Below, piece after piece: positions 53,088 through 61,317 of a stretch of 64,000 nucleotides of DNA (the stretch's first letter is position 1; each line of letters opens with the position of its first letter). The notes beneath the pieces are model-generated. The model saw only the letters and a list, made by a program, of their open reading frames with translations. It searched no databases and was not told the origin of the DNA. The DNA lies in NCBI RefSeq assembly GCF_002161285.1, contig NZ_NFHH01000017.1, positions 1-64,000 of the forward strand, in the 5' to 3' direction. Both the position numbers and the translations under genes were made by a program. This stretch comes from Blautia sp. An81. Its GTDB lineage: Bacteria > Bacillota > Clostridia > Lachnospirales > Lachnospiraceae.

Positions 53088-54931
53088 AGATAGATACCGA
53101 TACCTTGAAAAAGCAGGTGATCCTCCACCTGCCCTATCTCCTGTTCCTTCTGGTATTTGCGAAGCTGGGCGAGGCGGTGCGCCTTGCCCCTGGAGCGGAC
53201 GCCTCACAGAAACTGTTAGGATTGTCCGAGGGCTTCTCGCTGGCATTTCAAAGCATGTGGCCGGGTGCGACGCTGGACTGGCTTGCTGGCCTCTGCGGTG
53301 CCGCCGTAGTGAGGCTGGCGGTATATGTGAAAGGGAAAAATGCAAAAAAGTACCGCAAGGATGTGGAGTACGGCTCTGCACGGTGGGGGAATAAAACAGA
53401 CATTGCCCCTTTCATGGACCCGAAACCGGAAAACAACATGATCCTGACGCAGACCGAGGGGCTTATGATGTCCGGCAGGCCGAAGAACCCGGCCCATGCC
53501 CGCAATAAAAATGTGCTGGTAGTCGGCGGTTCCGGCTCCGGCAAGACGAGATTTTTTATAAAACCCAACCTTATGCAGCTCCATAGTTCGTATGTCGTCA
53601 CCGATCCGAAAGGTACGGTCCTGATCGAAGTGGGAAAGCTGCTAAGCCGCGGCACGCCGAAACTGGATAAGGATGGGAAACCGGTCAGGGGAAAGAATGG
53701 AAAAACCGTATATGAGCCTTATAAGATCAAGGTATTCAATACGATCAATTTTTCAAAAAGTATGCACTATAACCCTTTTGCTTACATCCACAATGAGAAG
53801 GACATTCTGAAACTGGTAACGGTGCTGATTGCAAACACCAAAGGGGAAGGAAAATCCGGCGACGATTTTTGGGTCAAAGCCGAGACCCTGCTGTATACGG
53901 CGCTGATCGGCTATATCTATTATGAGGCCCCGACAAACGAGCAGAATTTTTCCACCCTGGTAGAAATGATAAACGCTATGGAGGTCCGGGAGGACGACGA
54001 AAGTTTCAAAAATGCCGTTGACCTTCTCTTTGATGCGCTGGAACAGAAAGACCCGGACCACTTCGCCCTCCGTCAGTATAAGAAATATAAATTAGCGGCG
54101 GGCAAGACGGCTAAGTCGATCTTAATTAGCTGCGGCGCCAGACTTGCCCCGTTTGACATTAAGGAAGTCCGGGAGATTACCATGTATGACGAGCTGGAGC
54201 TTGATTTGGTGGGCGACAGAAAAACGGCACTGTTCTTTATCATCAGTGATACGGATGCGACCTTTAATTTCCTTGTCAGTATGGCTTATACCCAGCTATT
54301 CAACCTGCTCTGTGAGCGGGCGGATGATAAATTTGGGGGCAGGCTCCCGGTCCATGTGCGGTGCCTGATCGACGAGGCGGCCAATATCGGCCAAATCCCG
54401 AACCTGGAAAAGCTGATGGCAACGATCCGTTCAAGAGAAATATCCGCCTGCCTGGTATTGCAGGCACAGAGCCAGCTCAAAGCGCTTTATAAGGACAACA
54501 TGGACACGATTATAGGCAACTGTGATTCTTCTCTTTTCCTGGGCGGTAAGGAGGAAACCACCTTGAAAAGCTGGAATTCCCTGCTGGGGAAAGAAACCAT
54601 TGATATGTATAACACCAGCGTCACGAAGGGCACCCAGGAATCCCACGGACAGAATTTCCAAAAGCTGGGCAAAGATTTAATGTCCGTTGACGAGCTTGCG
54701 GTGATGGACGGCGGCAAATGCCTCCTGCAGATCAGAGGCGTACGTCCCTTCCTGTCCCGGAAGTACGATATTACCAAACACCCGAATTACAAATACCTTT
54801 CGGATTTTGACGAAAAGAATGCCTTTGACATAGAGAAATACCTGTCTACAAGGCTGCCTGTACGTCCCGGAGAGCTGTACCCCAACTATGAGATCACGCC
54901 GGAAGAACTGGCAGCACAGACAACCGCGTAA
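53084..54931 (+). CDS. VirD4/PcfC-type conjugative coupling protein
   Basis: Couples the relaxosome to the mating channel. 615 aa: two N-terminal membrane helices (about 12-25, 55-80), Walker A GGSGSGKTRF near 148, a YVVTDPKG segment near 170 and Walker B CLIDEAANIGQIPNLEKLMATIRSR near 427. The start is TTG 53084, coupled to the PcfB stop. A terminator-like hairpin (CCCGC/GCGGG plus Ts, about 54935-54973) follows. Confidence 0.93.
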   Translation: MKIDTDTLKKQVILHLPYLLFLLVFAKLGEAVRLAPGADASQKLLGLSEGFSLAFQSMWPGATLDWLAGLCGAAVVRLAVYVKGKNAKKYRKDVEYGSARWGNKTDIAPFMDPKPENNMILTQTEGLMMSGRPKNPAHARNKNVLVVGGSGSGKTRFFIKPNLMQLHSSYVVTDPKGTVLIEVGKLLSRGTPKLDKDGKPVRGKNGKTVYEPYKIKVFNTINFSKSMHYNPFAYIHNEKDILKLVTVLIANTKGEGKSGDDFWVKAETLLYTALIGYIYYEAPTNEQNFSTLVEMINAMEVREDDESFKNAVDLLFDALEQKDPDHFALRQYKKYKLAAGKTAKSILISCGARLAPFDIKEVREITMYDELELDLVGDRKTALFFIISDTDATFNFLVSMAYTQLFNLLCERADDKFGGRLPVHVRCLIDEAANIGQIPNLEKLMATIRSREISACLVLQAQSQLKALYKDNMDTIIGNCDSSLFLGGKEETTLKSWNSLLGKETIDMYNTSVTKGTQESHGQNFQKLGKDLMSVDELAVMDGGKCLLQIRGVRPFLSRKYDITKHPNYKYLSDFDEKNAFDIEKYLSTRLPVRPGELYPNYEITPEELAAQTTA

Positions 54932-55061
54932 AATCCCGCTGTATTATTTTCTTATTATATGGCGGGCTTTTATATACCCTTTGGAAAGGAGGCGCCCATT
55001 GCGGATTCGTGATTCTCCCTGACAACTGAATATTCCCCGCAGGTCTTGTCCTGCCCCTTAT

Positions 55062-55117
55062 GCTGCCGCCATGTTTTTGTAGGTTTTCTATTTGAGCATG
55101 GCGGCGGCTTTTTTTCG
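55062..55117 (+). terminator. terminator between the coupling protein and Maff2 genes
   Basis: GCTGCCGCCATG (55062-55073) pairs with CATGGCGGCGGC (55097-55108) with one G-U, followed by seven Ts. The 245-base gap holds this, the weaker CCCGC/GCGGG terminator and no gene. Confidence 0.8.
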
Positions 55118-55176
55118 TTTCAGGCCCAATGCGGCCACAACAATAAATTTTATGAATTTTAAGGAGGACTAACTTT

Positions 55177-55335
55177 ATGGCATTTTTCGCAAGCGCGATT
55201 GACACTTTGAAAATTCTCGTGATCGCCCTGGGCGCGGGTCTCGGCGCATGGGGTGTTATCAACCTCTTGGAAGGCTATGGCAATGACAATCCCGGTGCCA
55301 AGTCTCAGGGTATGAAACAGCTTATGGCTAAGTAG
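55177..55335 (+). pseudogene. Maff2-family conjugation membrane protein, C-terminus lost
   Basis: 52 aa beginning MAFFASAIDTLKILVIALGA, then GLGAWGVINLLEGYGNDNPG and KQLMAK. Full Maff2 proteins, as I know them, go on for about 20 residues with a second hydrophobic helix; here a stop follows KQLMAK. The mating genes that normally come next are also absent, replaced by cargo DNA. AAGGAGG precedes the ATG. The junction near 55330 marks a rearrangement. Confidence 0.8.
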
Positions 55336-55400
55336 ATGTAATCAAGAGAAGAAAGGAAAAGCACAATCCAGACGGAACCGGCGGTTGTGTCAAGAAATGT

Positions 55401-55429
55401 TTGTGGGATAGCAAGAATTTTGATATAAT
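55401..55429 (+). promoter_or_regulatory. promoter of the small XRE gene
   Basis: TTGTGG (55401-55406) and TATAAT (55424-55429) with a 17-base spacer. Confidence 0.6.
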
Positions 55430-55471
55430 GGGAACAGGAACCCCGGAACCGGGAGAAAGGCAGGAGGATAA

Positions 55472-55684
55472 ATGCACATAAGCTATAAACCCCTCTGGCA
55501 TACGCTGGTTGAGCGCAATATGAGGAAAGAGGACTTGCGGATTGCTGCCGGTCTTACCACAAATATGATTGCCAACATGGGTAAAGGTAAGAACATCAGT
55601 ATGGAAACGCTGGTTCGTATCTGCGAAGCCCTGAATTGTGGTATTTTGGATGTGATTGAATTGGAAGATGATAAAAAGGAATAA
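55472..55684 (+). CDS. small XRE-type HTH regulator (70 aa)
   Basis: Single HTH: MRKEDLRIAAGLTTNMIANMGKGKNISMETLVRICEALNCGILDVIEL, a common Firmicute type. GGCAGGAGGATAA precedes the ATG. It has its own promoter and a strong terminator (AGCAAAAGC/GCTTTTGCT plus Ts, 55701-55735). First cargo gene after the broken Maff2. Confidence 0.85.
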   Translation: MHISYKPLWHTLVERNMRKEDLRIAAGLTTNMIANMGKGKNISMETLVRICEALNCGILDVIELEDDKKE

Positions 55685-55700
55685 TATTGGAATACCAGAT

Positions 55701-55735
55701 AGCAAAAGCATATTTACCGCTTTTGCTATTTTTTT
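55701..55735 (+). terminator. terminator after the XRE gene
   Basis: Perfect 9-bp stem AGCAAAAGC (55701-55709) with GCTTTTGCT (55719-55727), then a T-rich tail. Confidence 0.88.
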
Positions 55736-55736
55736 G

Positions 55737-55793
55737 TTGACAGCTTCTGTATAATCATATATACTGTACTTAGCGAATAAGTACGCTAAATAC
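55737..55793 (+). promoter_or_regulatory. promoter/operator of the cargo YtrA cassette
   Basis: TTGACA (55737-55742) and TATACT (55760-55765) are 17 apart. GTACTTAGCG (55766-55775) and CGCTAAATAC (55784-55793) are inverted with one mismatch directly after the -10. ATATATACTGTAC is shared with the chromosomal YtrA promoter. Confidence 0.78.
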
Positions 55794-55817
55794 GCACAGA
55801 ACGCAGAAGGGGAAATT

Positions 55818-56189
55818 ATGGAGATTATCATAAGCAATAGTAGCGATAAGCCAATCTATGAACAGGTCAGTTCGCAGATAAAAAATAAAATTATGAATGG
55901 AACATTGGAAGCCGGGGAAATGCTTCCCTCTATGCGGGCATTGGCGAAAGATTTACATATCAGTGTGATAACTGTCCAACGGGCTTATGAGGATTTAACT
56001 CGTGATGGATTTATTGAAACTGTTTCAGGAAAAGGCAGTTTCGTTGCTTCTCAAAATAAGGAGTTTATCCAAGAGGAACAGTTACGGAAAGCAGAAGAAT
56101 TATTACAGCAGGTTGTGGATATTGGACGTTCACATGGTATTTCTTATGAGCAGATGGCAAATATCCTAAAAGTGCTGTATGAGGAATAA
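55818..56189 (+). CDS. YtrA-subfamily GntR repressor (cargo copy)
   Basis: 123 aa; IYEQVSSQIKNKIMNGTLEAGEMLPSMRALAKDLHISVITVQRAYEDLTRDGFIETVSGKGSFVA is the winged HTH. It is close to the protein at 40009 throughout. It probably controls the following ABC genes and its own promoter through the adjacent inverted repeat. AGAAGGGG precedes the ATG. Confidence 0.93.
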   Translation: MEIIISNSSDKPIYEQVSSQIKNKIMNGTLEAGEMLPSMRALAKDLHISVITVQRAYEDLTRDGFIETVSGKGSFVASQNKEFIQEEQLRKAEELLQQVVDIGRSHGISYEQMANILKVLYEE

Positions 56190-56203
56190 TAGGAGGTCAC
56201 AAA

Positions 56204-57064
56204 ATGGGTGAAAACAATATCTCTGTAAAAAATTTGTGTAAATCTTTCGAGGGCTTTACACTGAACAATGTATCATTACAAGTACCAAAAGGAAGGATTG
56301 TCGGATTTATTGGAGAAAACGGGGCTGGAAAAAGCACTACAATCAACCTCATCCTGAATGAGTTGAAAAGGGATAGTGGAACGATTGAAATATTAGGGAC
56401 AAATACTTTTGACAGTTCCATTAAACAGGAAATTGGCGTTGTATTTGATGAGTGTAATTTCCATGAATTTTTCACGGCGCAGAATGTGGCAAAGATTTTT
56501 TCCGGCATCTATCATACATGGGATAATTCGTTGTTTGACTTATACATGAAGAAGTTCAATGTCCCCTTCTCCAAGCCGATTGGTTCTTTTTCTAAAGGCA
56601 TGAAGATGAAACTATCCATTATATGTGCGATGGCGCACAGGCCAAAACTTCTGATTTTAGACGAAGCTACGACCGGTCTTGACCCAGTAGTGCGTGATGA
56701 AATACTGGATATGTTTTTAGATTTCATACAGGATGAAGAACACTCCATCTTCTTTTCTTCTCATATCATATCTGACATAGAAAAGATAGCGGATTATGTC
56801 ATTTTAATACATCAGGGAAAGATTGTATTTGAGGAAGAAAAGGATACTTTAATTTATCAGTATGGAATTATCCGTTGTGAGAAAAAACAGTTTGCAGAGA
56901 TACAGCCGGAGGATTATATCATCTCACGGAAAACAAATGTAAGTATGGAATGTCTTGTACGGGACAAAGAAGCTGCCCGGAGAAAATACAAGAATATAGT
57001 TGTTGACAGTGCTTCTTTGGAAGAAATCATGCTGTTCTATATCAAAGGAGGTTCGGAAGAATGA
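56204..57064 (+). CDS. ABC transporter ATPase (cargo YtrA-cassette)
   Basis: 286 aa, BcrA-like. Walker A is GENGAGKSTT near 38, SFSKGMKMKL is the signature, LLILDEATTGLDP the Walker B. AATAGGAGG precedes the ATG. Its stop overlaps the permease start. AT-rich relative to the flanking modules. Probable role: resistance or response to a peptide or envelope antibiotic. Confidence 0.92.
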   Translation: MGENNISVKNLCKSFEGFTLNNVSLQVPKGRIVGFIGENGAGKSTTINLILNELKRDSGTIEILGTNTFDSSIKQEIGVVFDECNFHEFFTAQNVAKIFSGIYHTWDNSLFDLYMKKFNVPFSKPIGSFSKGMKMKLSIICAMAHRPKLLILDEATTGLDPVVRDEILDMFLDFIQDEEHSIFFSSHIISDIEKIADYVILIHQGKIVFEEEKDTLIYQYGIIRCEKKQFAEIQPEDYIISRKTNVSMECLVRDKEAARRKYKNIVVDSASLEEIMLFYIKGGSEE

Positions 57065-57693
57065 AAGGACTGGTTTATAAGGATTTTTCTTTATTCTATA
57101 AAAGTATCGACAAAAAGCTGATTATCATAGCAGCCGCAGCTATTATTTTACTTTTAGTGAACGCCGGCGATTTTTCTGGACTTTTAGCGACAATCATGTT
57201 TGCTATGACTGTCGGTATGCAGAATGTAATGAGCTTTGCCAGTGATGAACAAGTACGATGGAAAAAATATCAGCTTACTATGCCTGTAAATTCATTCCTT
57301 GCAGTAGGAAGTAAATACGTTTCCGTTCTGCTGACAATAGGATTGAGCATTGTAGCCAGTATTTTTCTTTACTTTGTCGCAGGTATCATATACCAAAGTT
57401 TTGATGGAACATTGCTTTTTGTGTCTATATCGGCAGCTATCATTATTCCTCTGATATGGACAGCTATTTGTTTGCCCCTTACCTATTGGTTTGGTTTCCG
57501 TTCGGCACAGACAATGGGGCTTCTCGTGATTATACCTATTTTCTATCTTATTAAATACTTCGAGGATGGGCCGGGACTTGTTTCGTTAACTGATACAATA
57601 TCGACATACATTTTGGCAGGCTTTCTTATCGCAATCATTCTGTTTATCTTCTCTTATATTGTAAGCGTATTGGGATATTCAAGAAAGAACTAG
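57061..57693 (+). CDS. ABC-2 permease (cargo YtrA-cassette)
   Basis: 210 aa with six helices, beginning MKGLVYKDFSLFYKSIDKKLIIIAA; overlaps the ATPase gene by four bases (ATGA). FASDEQVRWKKYQLTMPVNS resembles the loop of ABC2_membrane_2 proteins in bacteriocin-type exporters. It pairs with the upstream ATPase. Confidence 0.88.
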   Translation: MKGLVYKDFSLFYKSIDKKLIIIAAAAIILLLVNAGDFSGLLATIMFAMTVGMQNVMSFASDEQVRWKKYQLTMPVNSFLAVGSKYVSVLLTIGLSIVASIFLYFVAGIIYQSFDGTLLFVSISAAIIIPLIWTAICLPLTYWFGFRSAQTMGLLVIIPIFYLIKYFEDGPGLVSLTDTISTYILAGFLIAIILFIFSYIVSVLGYSRKN

Positions 57694-57697
57694 CATA

Positions 57698-57853
57698 AGG
57701 AACTTTGCTTTATTGGGAGGAGAAGTAGACAAAGACGCAGAGGACTATATCACGCAGATGTTACTTGCGGCGATATTCAAGTTCCGCTTCACAACTGAAT
57801 AAGGAAAGCCAAAGCTGCCGTTGTAGGAACACCAATTCCCACAACGGCAGTTT
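57698..57853. other. short open fragment and bidirectional terminator
   Basis: 57698-57802 can be read as RNFALLGGEVDKDAEDYITQ and on to a stop, with no ribosome site; I take it as a fragment of an unknown element gene. It is followed by CTGCCGTTGT (57815-57824) and ACAACGGCAG (57841-57850), a stem with A's before and T's after that terminates both the ABC operon and the opposing XRE gene. Confidence 0.5.
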
Positions 57854-58675
57854 TCATTTCCACGGCCTGCGCCGGAAGTTCATACCAGACTGTTTTATCA
57901 GCGGGGATTTCTTAAACAGCTTCTTCAAAAGGCTTCGTTCCTCTTGTGAGAGCCGCTTATATTTAAGCTGGAACGCCTTGCAGAACATCTCCGTGAATTG
58001 CTGAACCCTGTCCCCCGGCGATTGCATGGCCTTTTGTACTTCCCGTATCAGTTCATCGGCGGGAGTGGTATCCGGCGCACTTTCATTGTCATTTTCGTGC
58101 GCCTTGCGTATGTCGTGAAGAATAATATCCCATGTTTTGTGCGTCACATGGCAGAAGAAATCTTCTTCCTTTACCTGACCGGCTTCCAACACTTTGATTG
58201 CCCGGTCTGCCACCGCTTCGGGATGTTCTTCCAGTATCATAGCCCGCACAGCAGCCAGCGAGCTGTTCATGTCATGGAAACGCATGGTTGCCATCCCGTC
58301 CACATAGATTTCTGCGTCTGCCAGCAGTTCCTTGAATTTTTCATGGGAGATAATCTCACACAGCAGCCGGTTATTGAAGCGTTCACTTTTCAGCAGTTCC
58401 ACGACTTCATCACTCAAATGTAATTCTTCTATCGGCGTGTTTTCATATTTCCGGTTGTTGGTCAGGCCGAGCAGATAGTCAACGGACACCTGATAGAAGT
58501 CTGCCAGCTTCAACAGGCTGCCGTGATTGATTTCCTTGTATTCATCGTTGTCGTTTTCATAGCTGCCGAGGGCTGATTTTGAAATGCCGGTTTTCTGCGC
58601 CAGTTCTTCCAGATTTAAGCCCTGTTCCACCCGTAAATCTTTCAGGCGTTCCTGTACGGAAATGCGGGTTTTCAT
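57854..58675 (-). CDS. XRE-family regulator of the Tn1549-like module
   Basis: 273 aa. HTH at residues 9-65 (LKDLRVEQGLNLEELAQKTGISKSALGSYENDNDEYKEINHGSLLKLADFYQVSVDYLLG); the remaining 200 residues are helical and unrecognised. It is transcribed away from module 2 and probably regulates it. The minus-strand ATG at 58675 is preceded by AGGAAGGAGCGATG. Confidence 0.85.
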   Translation of the reverse strand: MKTRISVQERLKDLRVEQGLNLEELAQKTGISKSALGSYENDNDEYKEINHGSLLKLADFYQVSVDYLLGLTNNRKYENTPIEELHLSDEVVELLKSERFNNRLLCEIISHEKFKELLADAEIYVDGMATMRFHDMNSSLAAVRAMILEEHPEAVADRAIKVLEAGQVKEEDFFCHVTHKTWDIILHDIRKAHENDNESAPDTTPADELIREVQKAMQSPGDRVQQFTEMFCKAFQLKYKRLSQEERSLLKKLFKKSPLIKQSGMNFRRRPWK

Positions 58676-59209
58676 AGATACATCGCTCCTTCCTGCGGCT
58701 GGCTGCCGTCGTCCATCCCATTATACCATACCCGTTCCGCAATCGTGGAAATTTTCGATTTTGGGGCGGTTTTCCTACTTTGTGGATATACGGGAGAAGG
58801 CTCAAAAATGTGCCATAATGGGCTTAGTTCATCGATGGATTATTCCAATCGAATGACCGGCCTGTTATGGGATATGCTCCCCGGCGATGTAGCGCAGCGA
58901 CTTGCGGCAGGGAAATGGAGGAACCATGACCGCAACGAGCGTACCAAAGGGAGCGAAACGCCGTTGTGAGAGCCAGGGGCAGGAACGACATCAGGGAGAA
59001 CCGGCGAAAATGAACACCGAATTGATACCGAAACACAACAATCTGATAGGGCATAGTCTACCCTATTCGTAATACTACGGGGGATTTTCGGGCGGCTCTA
59101 TGGCCGCTTTTCCCTTGAAAATCGCCCCGAAACACGACACTAAAATCTGCTATCCGTCTATTGCGGCTGTTACGGCTAAAATGGGCGGATTTTTGTTTAA
59201 GGAGGCACC
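58676..59209. other. 534-bp non-coding region with strong hairpins
   Basis: No convincing gene. ATAGGG (59046-59051) pairs with CCCTAT (59061-59066). CGGGG-GATTTTC from 59078 pairs with GAAAATCGCCCCG ending at 59129, one base bulged, enclosing GCGGC/GCCGC. A short frame MTGLLWDMLPGDVAQRLAAG from 58853 lacks a good site. The region probably holds the divergent promoters of the XRE gene and module 2, and structured leader RNA. Confidence 0.5.
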
Positions 59210-59401
59210 ATGCCGAGAATGCCGAAAAAGAGGAAGCTGGAACTGTCCTTCTTCCTCAATGAACGGGGGCGGGTAACGTACAACGACCTTTGCCGGAAAT
59301 GCCAGCGCACTTGTAAGCAGAGTTTCCGGGCGGTCATTGTAGACTGCCCCCATTATCTTTCCAAACGCTCAAAACGAAAAGCAAAGGAGGACACCGATTG
59401 A
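59210..59401 (+). CDS. small Cys-rich conserved element protein (63 aa)
   Basis: Very basic, with YNDLCRKCQRTCKQSF and VDCPHYLSKRSKRK; the four Cys may bind zinc. This small gene is commonly first in Tn1549-like operons. AAGGAGGCACC precedes the ATG. The stop is immediately before the next ATG. Confidence 0.75.
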   Translation: MPRMPKKRKLELSFFLNERGRVTYNDLCRKCQRTCKQSFRAVIVDCPHYLSKRSKRKAKEDTD

Positions 59402-59740
59402 ATGGAAGTTGAATTTATGACCGCAGACACCACCCTGCCGCCCTGTATGCCGCTGCCGAGAGCCATGCTGCGGCTCCCGATCAGCAGCACCGCAAAGGTC
59501 ATGTACGCCCGGATGTTGGATATTGTTTTCGTATCCGGCATAGAGGACGCCAACGGGATTTTATTTATCCATTTTCCCATCGTGGAACTGGCGGCGGCAC
59601 TTGCCCGCAGCACCATGACCGTAAAGCGTTCCCTGAATGAATTGGAGGACGCCGGACTGATACTGCGAGTGCGTCAGGGCTTCGGGGAACCCAACAAAAT
59701 ATATGTACTCATTCCGGGGAAGGAGGACAGCCGCCTATGA
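59402..59740 (+). CDS. RepA-N-like replication initiator domain protein
   Basis: 112 aa. MPLPRAMLRLPISSTAKVMYARMLDIVFVSG and IVELAAALARSTMTVKRSLNELEDAGLILRVRQGFGEPNKIYVL are the winged-helix RepA N-terminal type. Only the DNA-binding part is present, as usual in these elements. Overlaps the next gene by four bases. Confidence 0.82.
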   Translation: MEVEFMTADTTLPPCMPLPRAMLRLPISSTAKVMYARMLDIVFVSGIEDANGILFIHFPIVELAAALARSTMTVKRSLNELEDAGLILRVRQGFGEPNKIYVLIPGKEDSRL

Positions 59741-60036
59741 ATGAAAAGCTGGAAAAACTCAATCAGGAGATAGAGAAAACGGAAAAGAAGCTGCGGAGGG
59801 CGCAGCATGAAGAAAAGATATTGGAACACCAGATAAAGACGCTGACACGGAAGGAACGGACGCACCGGCTTTGCACCAGAGCCGCCATGCTGGAAAGCTA
59901 CCTTCCCCACCCGGAAGCCATCACGGATGAACAGGTCAGTTTGTTCTTGAAGCTGCTGTTCCGGCAGGACAGCACCCGGCAGCTTATGGAAAAAGTGTTC
60001 GCTGGTAACGGCACAGAGAAGGAGGGCGCAGAATGA
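59737..60036 (+). CDS. DUF3847 protein
   Basis: 99 aa: coiled-coil N-terminus (EKLNQEIEKTEKKLRRAQHEEKILEHQIKTL) then RKERTHRLCTRAAMLESYL, a DUF3847 hallmark near relaxase genes. ATGA overlap with the preceding gene and four-base overlap with the next. Possibly a relaxosome accessory (inference). Confidence 0.82.
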   Translation: MNEKLEKLNQEIEKTEKKLRRAQHEEKILEHQIKTLTRKERTHRLCTRAAMLESYLPHPEAITDEQVSLFLKLLFRQDSTRQLMEKVFAGNGTEKEGAE

Positions 60037-60353
60037 AGATGAATTTTTCAAAAGACGAGTTGGCTATGGTCTATCAGTACGCCGCCGGTACGAAGGAAGA
60101 AACCCTTGCGGGGCTGAAAGAAATCGTGCCGGTTATCCGTGACCGGCAGACGAGGGAGATTGTGGAGAGTACCATCCGAAAGCTGGACGCCATCCCGGAG
60201 CCGGAGTGCCGCCGCTTTATCGGTGACACGAAGCAGCGTTTTATCCAGAAGCGGGACAATTCCATCCGGCGCAGGCTTGCCGAAGCCAAGGCACAGGCGA
60301 GGACGGAAAAGCCACATCCCAAGAGAAAAGAGCCAGACCGGGAACGGTCATAA
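60033..60353 (+). CDS. transposon-transfer assisting protein (TTRAP family)
   Basis: 106 aa. FSKDELAMVYQYAAGTKEETLAGLKEIVPVIRDRQTREIVESTIRKLDAIPEPECRRFI matches the TTRAP family; a very basic C-terminus follows. Last gene before the candidate oriT. A related N-terminal part occurs in the module 1 protein at 43248. Confidence 0.8.
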   Translation: MKMNFSKDELAMVYQYAAGTKEETLAGLKEIVPVIRDRQTREIVESTIRKLDAIPEPECRRFIGDTKQRFIQKRDNSIRRRLAEAKAQARTEKPHPKRKEPDRERS

Positions 60354-60394
60354 TTGCTTCCAGAGCCGTAGCCCGTGGACTGCCCCTCTGAAAG

Positions 60395-60445
60395 AGGGCG
60401 CAATTATACACCACTTAGGGAAGTGGTGCATTGCGCCCTGCCGGG
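60395..60445 (+). other. candidate oriT of MOBQ type
   Basis: AGGGCGCAAT (60395-60404) and ATTGCGCCCT (60430-60439) form a perfect 10-bp stem. Inside, ACCACTT (60410-60416) pairs with AAGTGGT (60421-60427). TGCGCCCT resembles the nic core of RSF1010-type (MOBQ) transfer origins. It is near the MobA/MobL relaxase gene and transcribed towards it. Confidence 0.6.
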
Positions 60446-60608
60446 GGCGTCCTGCGGACAGCGGATGATTTCCGTAGATTTCCAATCTGCGTCAATCATC
60501 ACAGGGGAAGCTACCCTACCCCTGCGCTGGCTTTGCCAGCTACCCCTTTGTGGAACTTATCGTCTGAAAATTTTTAGAGAGCCTATTCCATTTAGCAAGT
60601 TAAAGCTG

Positions 60609-60614
60609 TATAAT
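60609..60614 (+). promoter_or_regulatory. -10 box of the GNAT gene
   Basis: TATAAT, 36 bases before the ATG; the -35 (TTCCAT at 60586) is weak. Base composition changes to AT-rich near 60560, probably where the cargo begins. Confidence 0.4.
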
Positions 60615-60650
60615 AGAGCCAGTGACAAATCGGAATTGACGGAGGGAAAC

Positions 60651-61181
60651 ATGATTACGCCTAAGTTAGAAACAGATAGATTGATTTTAAGAGAAATCCA
60701 TTCAGACGATACAGAAGCGATTTTTAGCTGTTGGATGCAAGATGAAAATGTATCAAAGTATATGTGGTGGAAAGCAAGTGATGACATAAACGAAGCAAAA
60801 GGCTTTGTGAAATTTGAACTTGGAAATTTGGAAAATGACAAGTGGAATAGATGGATTATCGTTTTGAAAAGTACAAACGAAATAATAGGAACTTGTTTGA
60901 TTTTTTTCAATGATGAAGAGGGACATTGGGATATTTCTTACAATTTGGGAAAGAAGTTTTGGAGTAACGGATATGCGACCGAAGCTATGAGTGCAGTTAT
61001 GAAGTACGCAGTTAAAGTGATGAAAATAAAAGAAATCAGTACAACGTATGCGATAGAAAATTCGGCATCAGGTTATGTTCTTCAAAAATTAGGGTTTGAA
61101 TTTATAAAGGAAGTACCCTATGAATGTAATGGTGGAGATATAGTTACAATGGGAAGATATTGTAGATATGAAGCGAGATAA
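60651..61181 (+). CDS. GNAT-family N-acetyltransferase (cargo)
   Basis: 176 aa. LETDRLILREIHSDDTEAIFSCW at the start; GNAT motif A is WSNGYATEAMSAVMKYAV near 107. It resembles RimJ/ribosomal-protein and antibiotic-type acetyltransferases; substrate unknown. GGAGGG precedes the ATG. Far more AT-rich than the neighbouring element genes, and placed between the oriT candidate and the relaxase gene, so it was probably inserted later. A terminator (AAGCAGGA/TCCTGCTT plus Ts, 61249-61282) follows. Confidence 0.85.
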   Translation: MITPKLETDRLILREIHSDDTEAIFSCWMQDENVSKYMWWKASDDINEAKGFVKFELGNLENDKWNRWIIVLKSTNEIIGTCLIFFNDEEGHWDISYNLGKKFWSNGYATEAMSAVMKYAVKVMKIKEISTTYAIENSASGYVLQKLGFEFIKEVPYECNGGDIVTMGRYCRYEAR

Positions 61182-61248
61182 ATTCCAGTTTGTCAAACTG
61201 ACAGCCCGACAAAAAACTAAATACTTGCCGCCCATCAGCGGCACACCC

Positions 61249-61282
61249 AAGCAGGAAACTGAAAAAGTTATCCTGCTTTTTC
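61249..61282 (+). terminator. terminator after the GNAT gene
   Basis: AAGCAGGA (61249-61256) pairs with TCCTGCTT (61271-61278), with Ts following. Confidence 0.8.
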
Positions 61283-61317
61283 TATGCCCGGAATCCGGGA
61301 GAAAGGAGGGCGCACAC

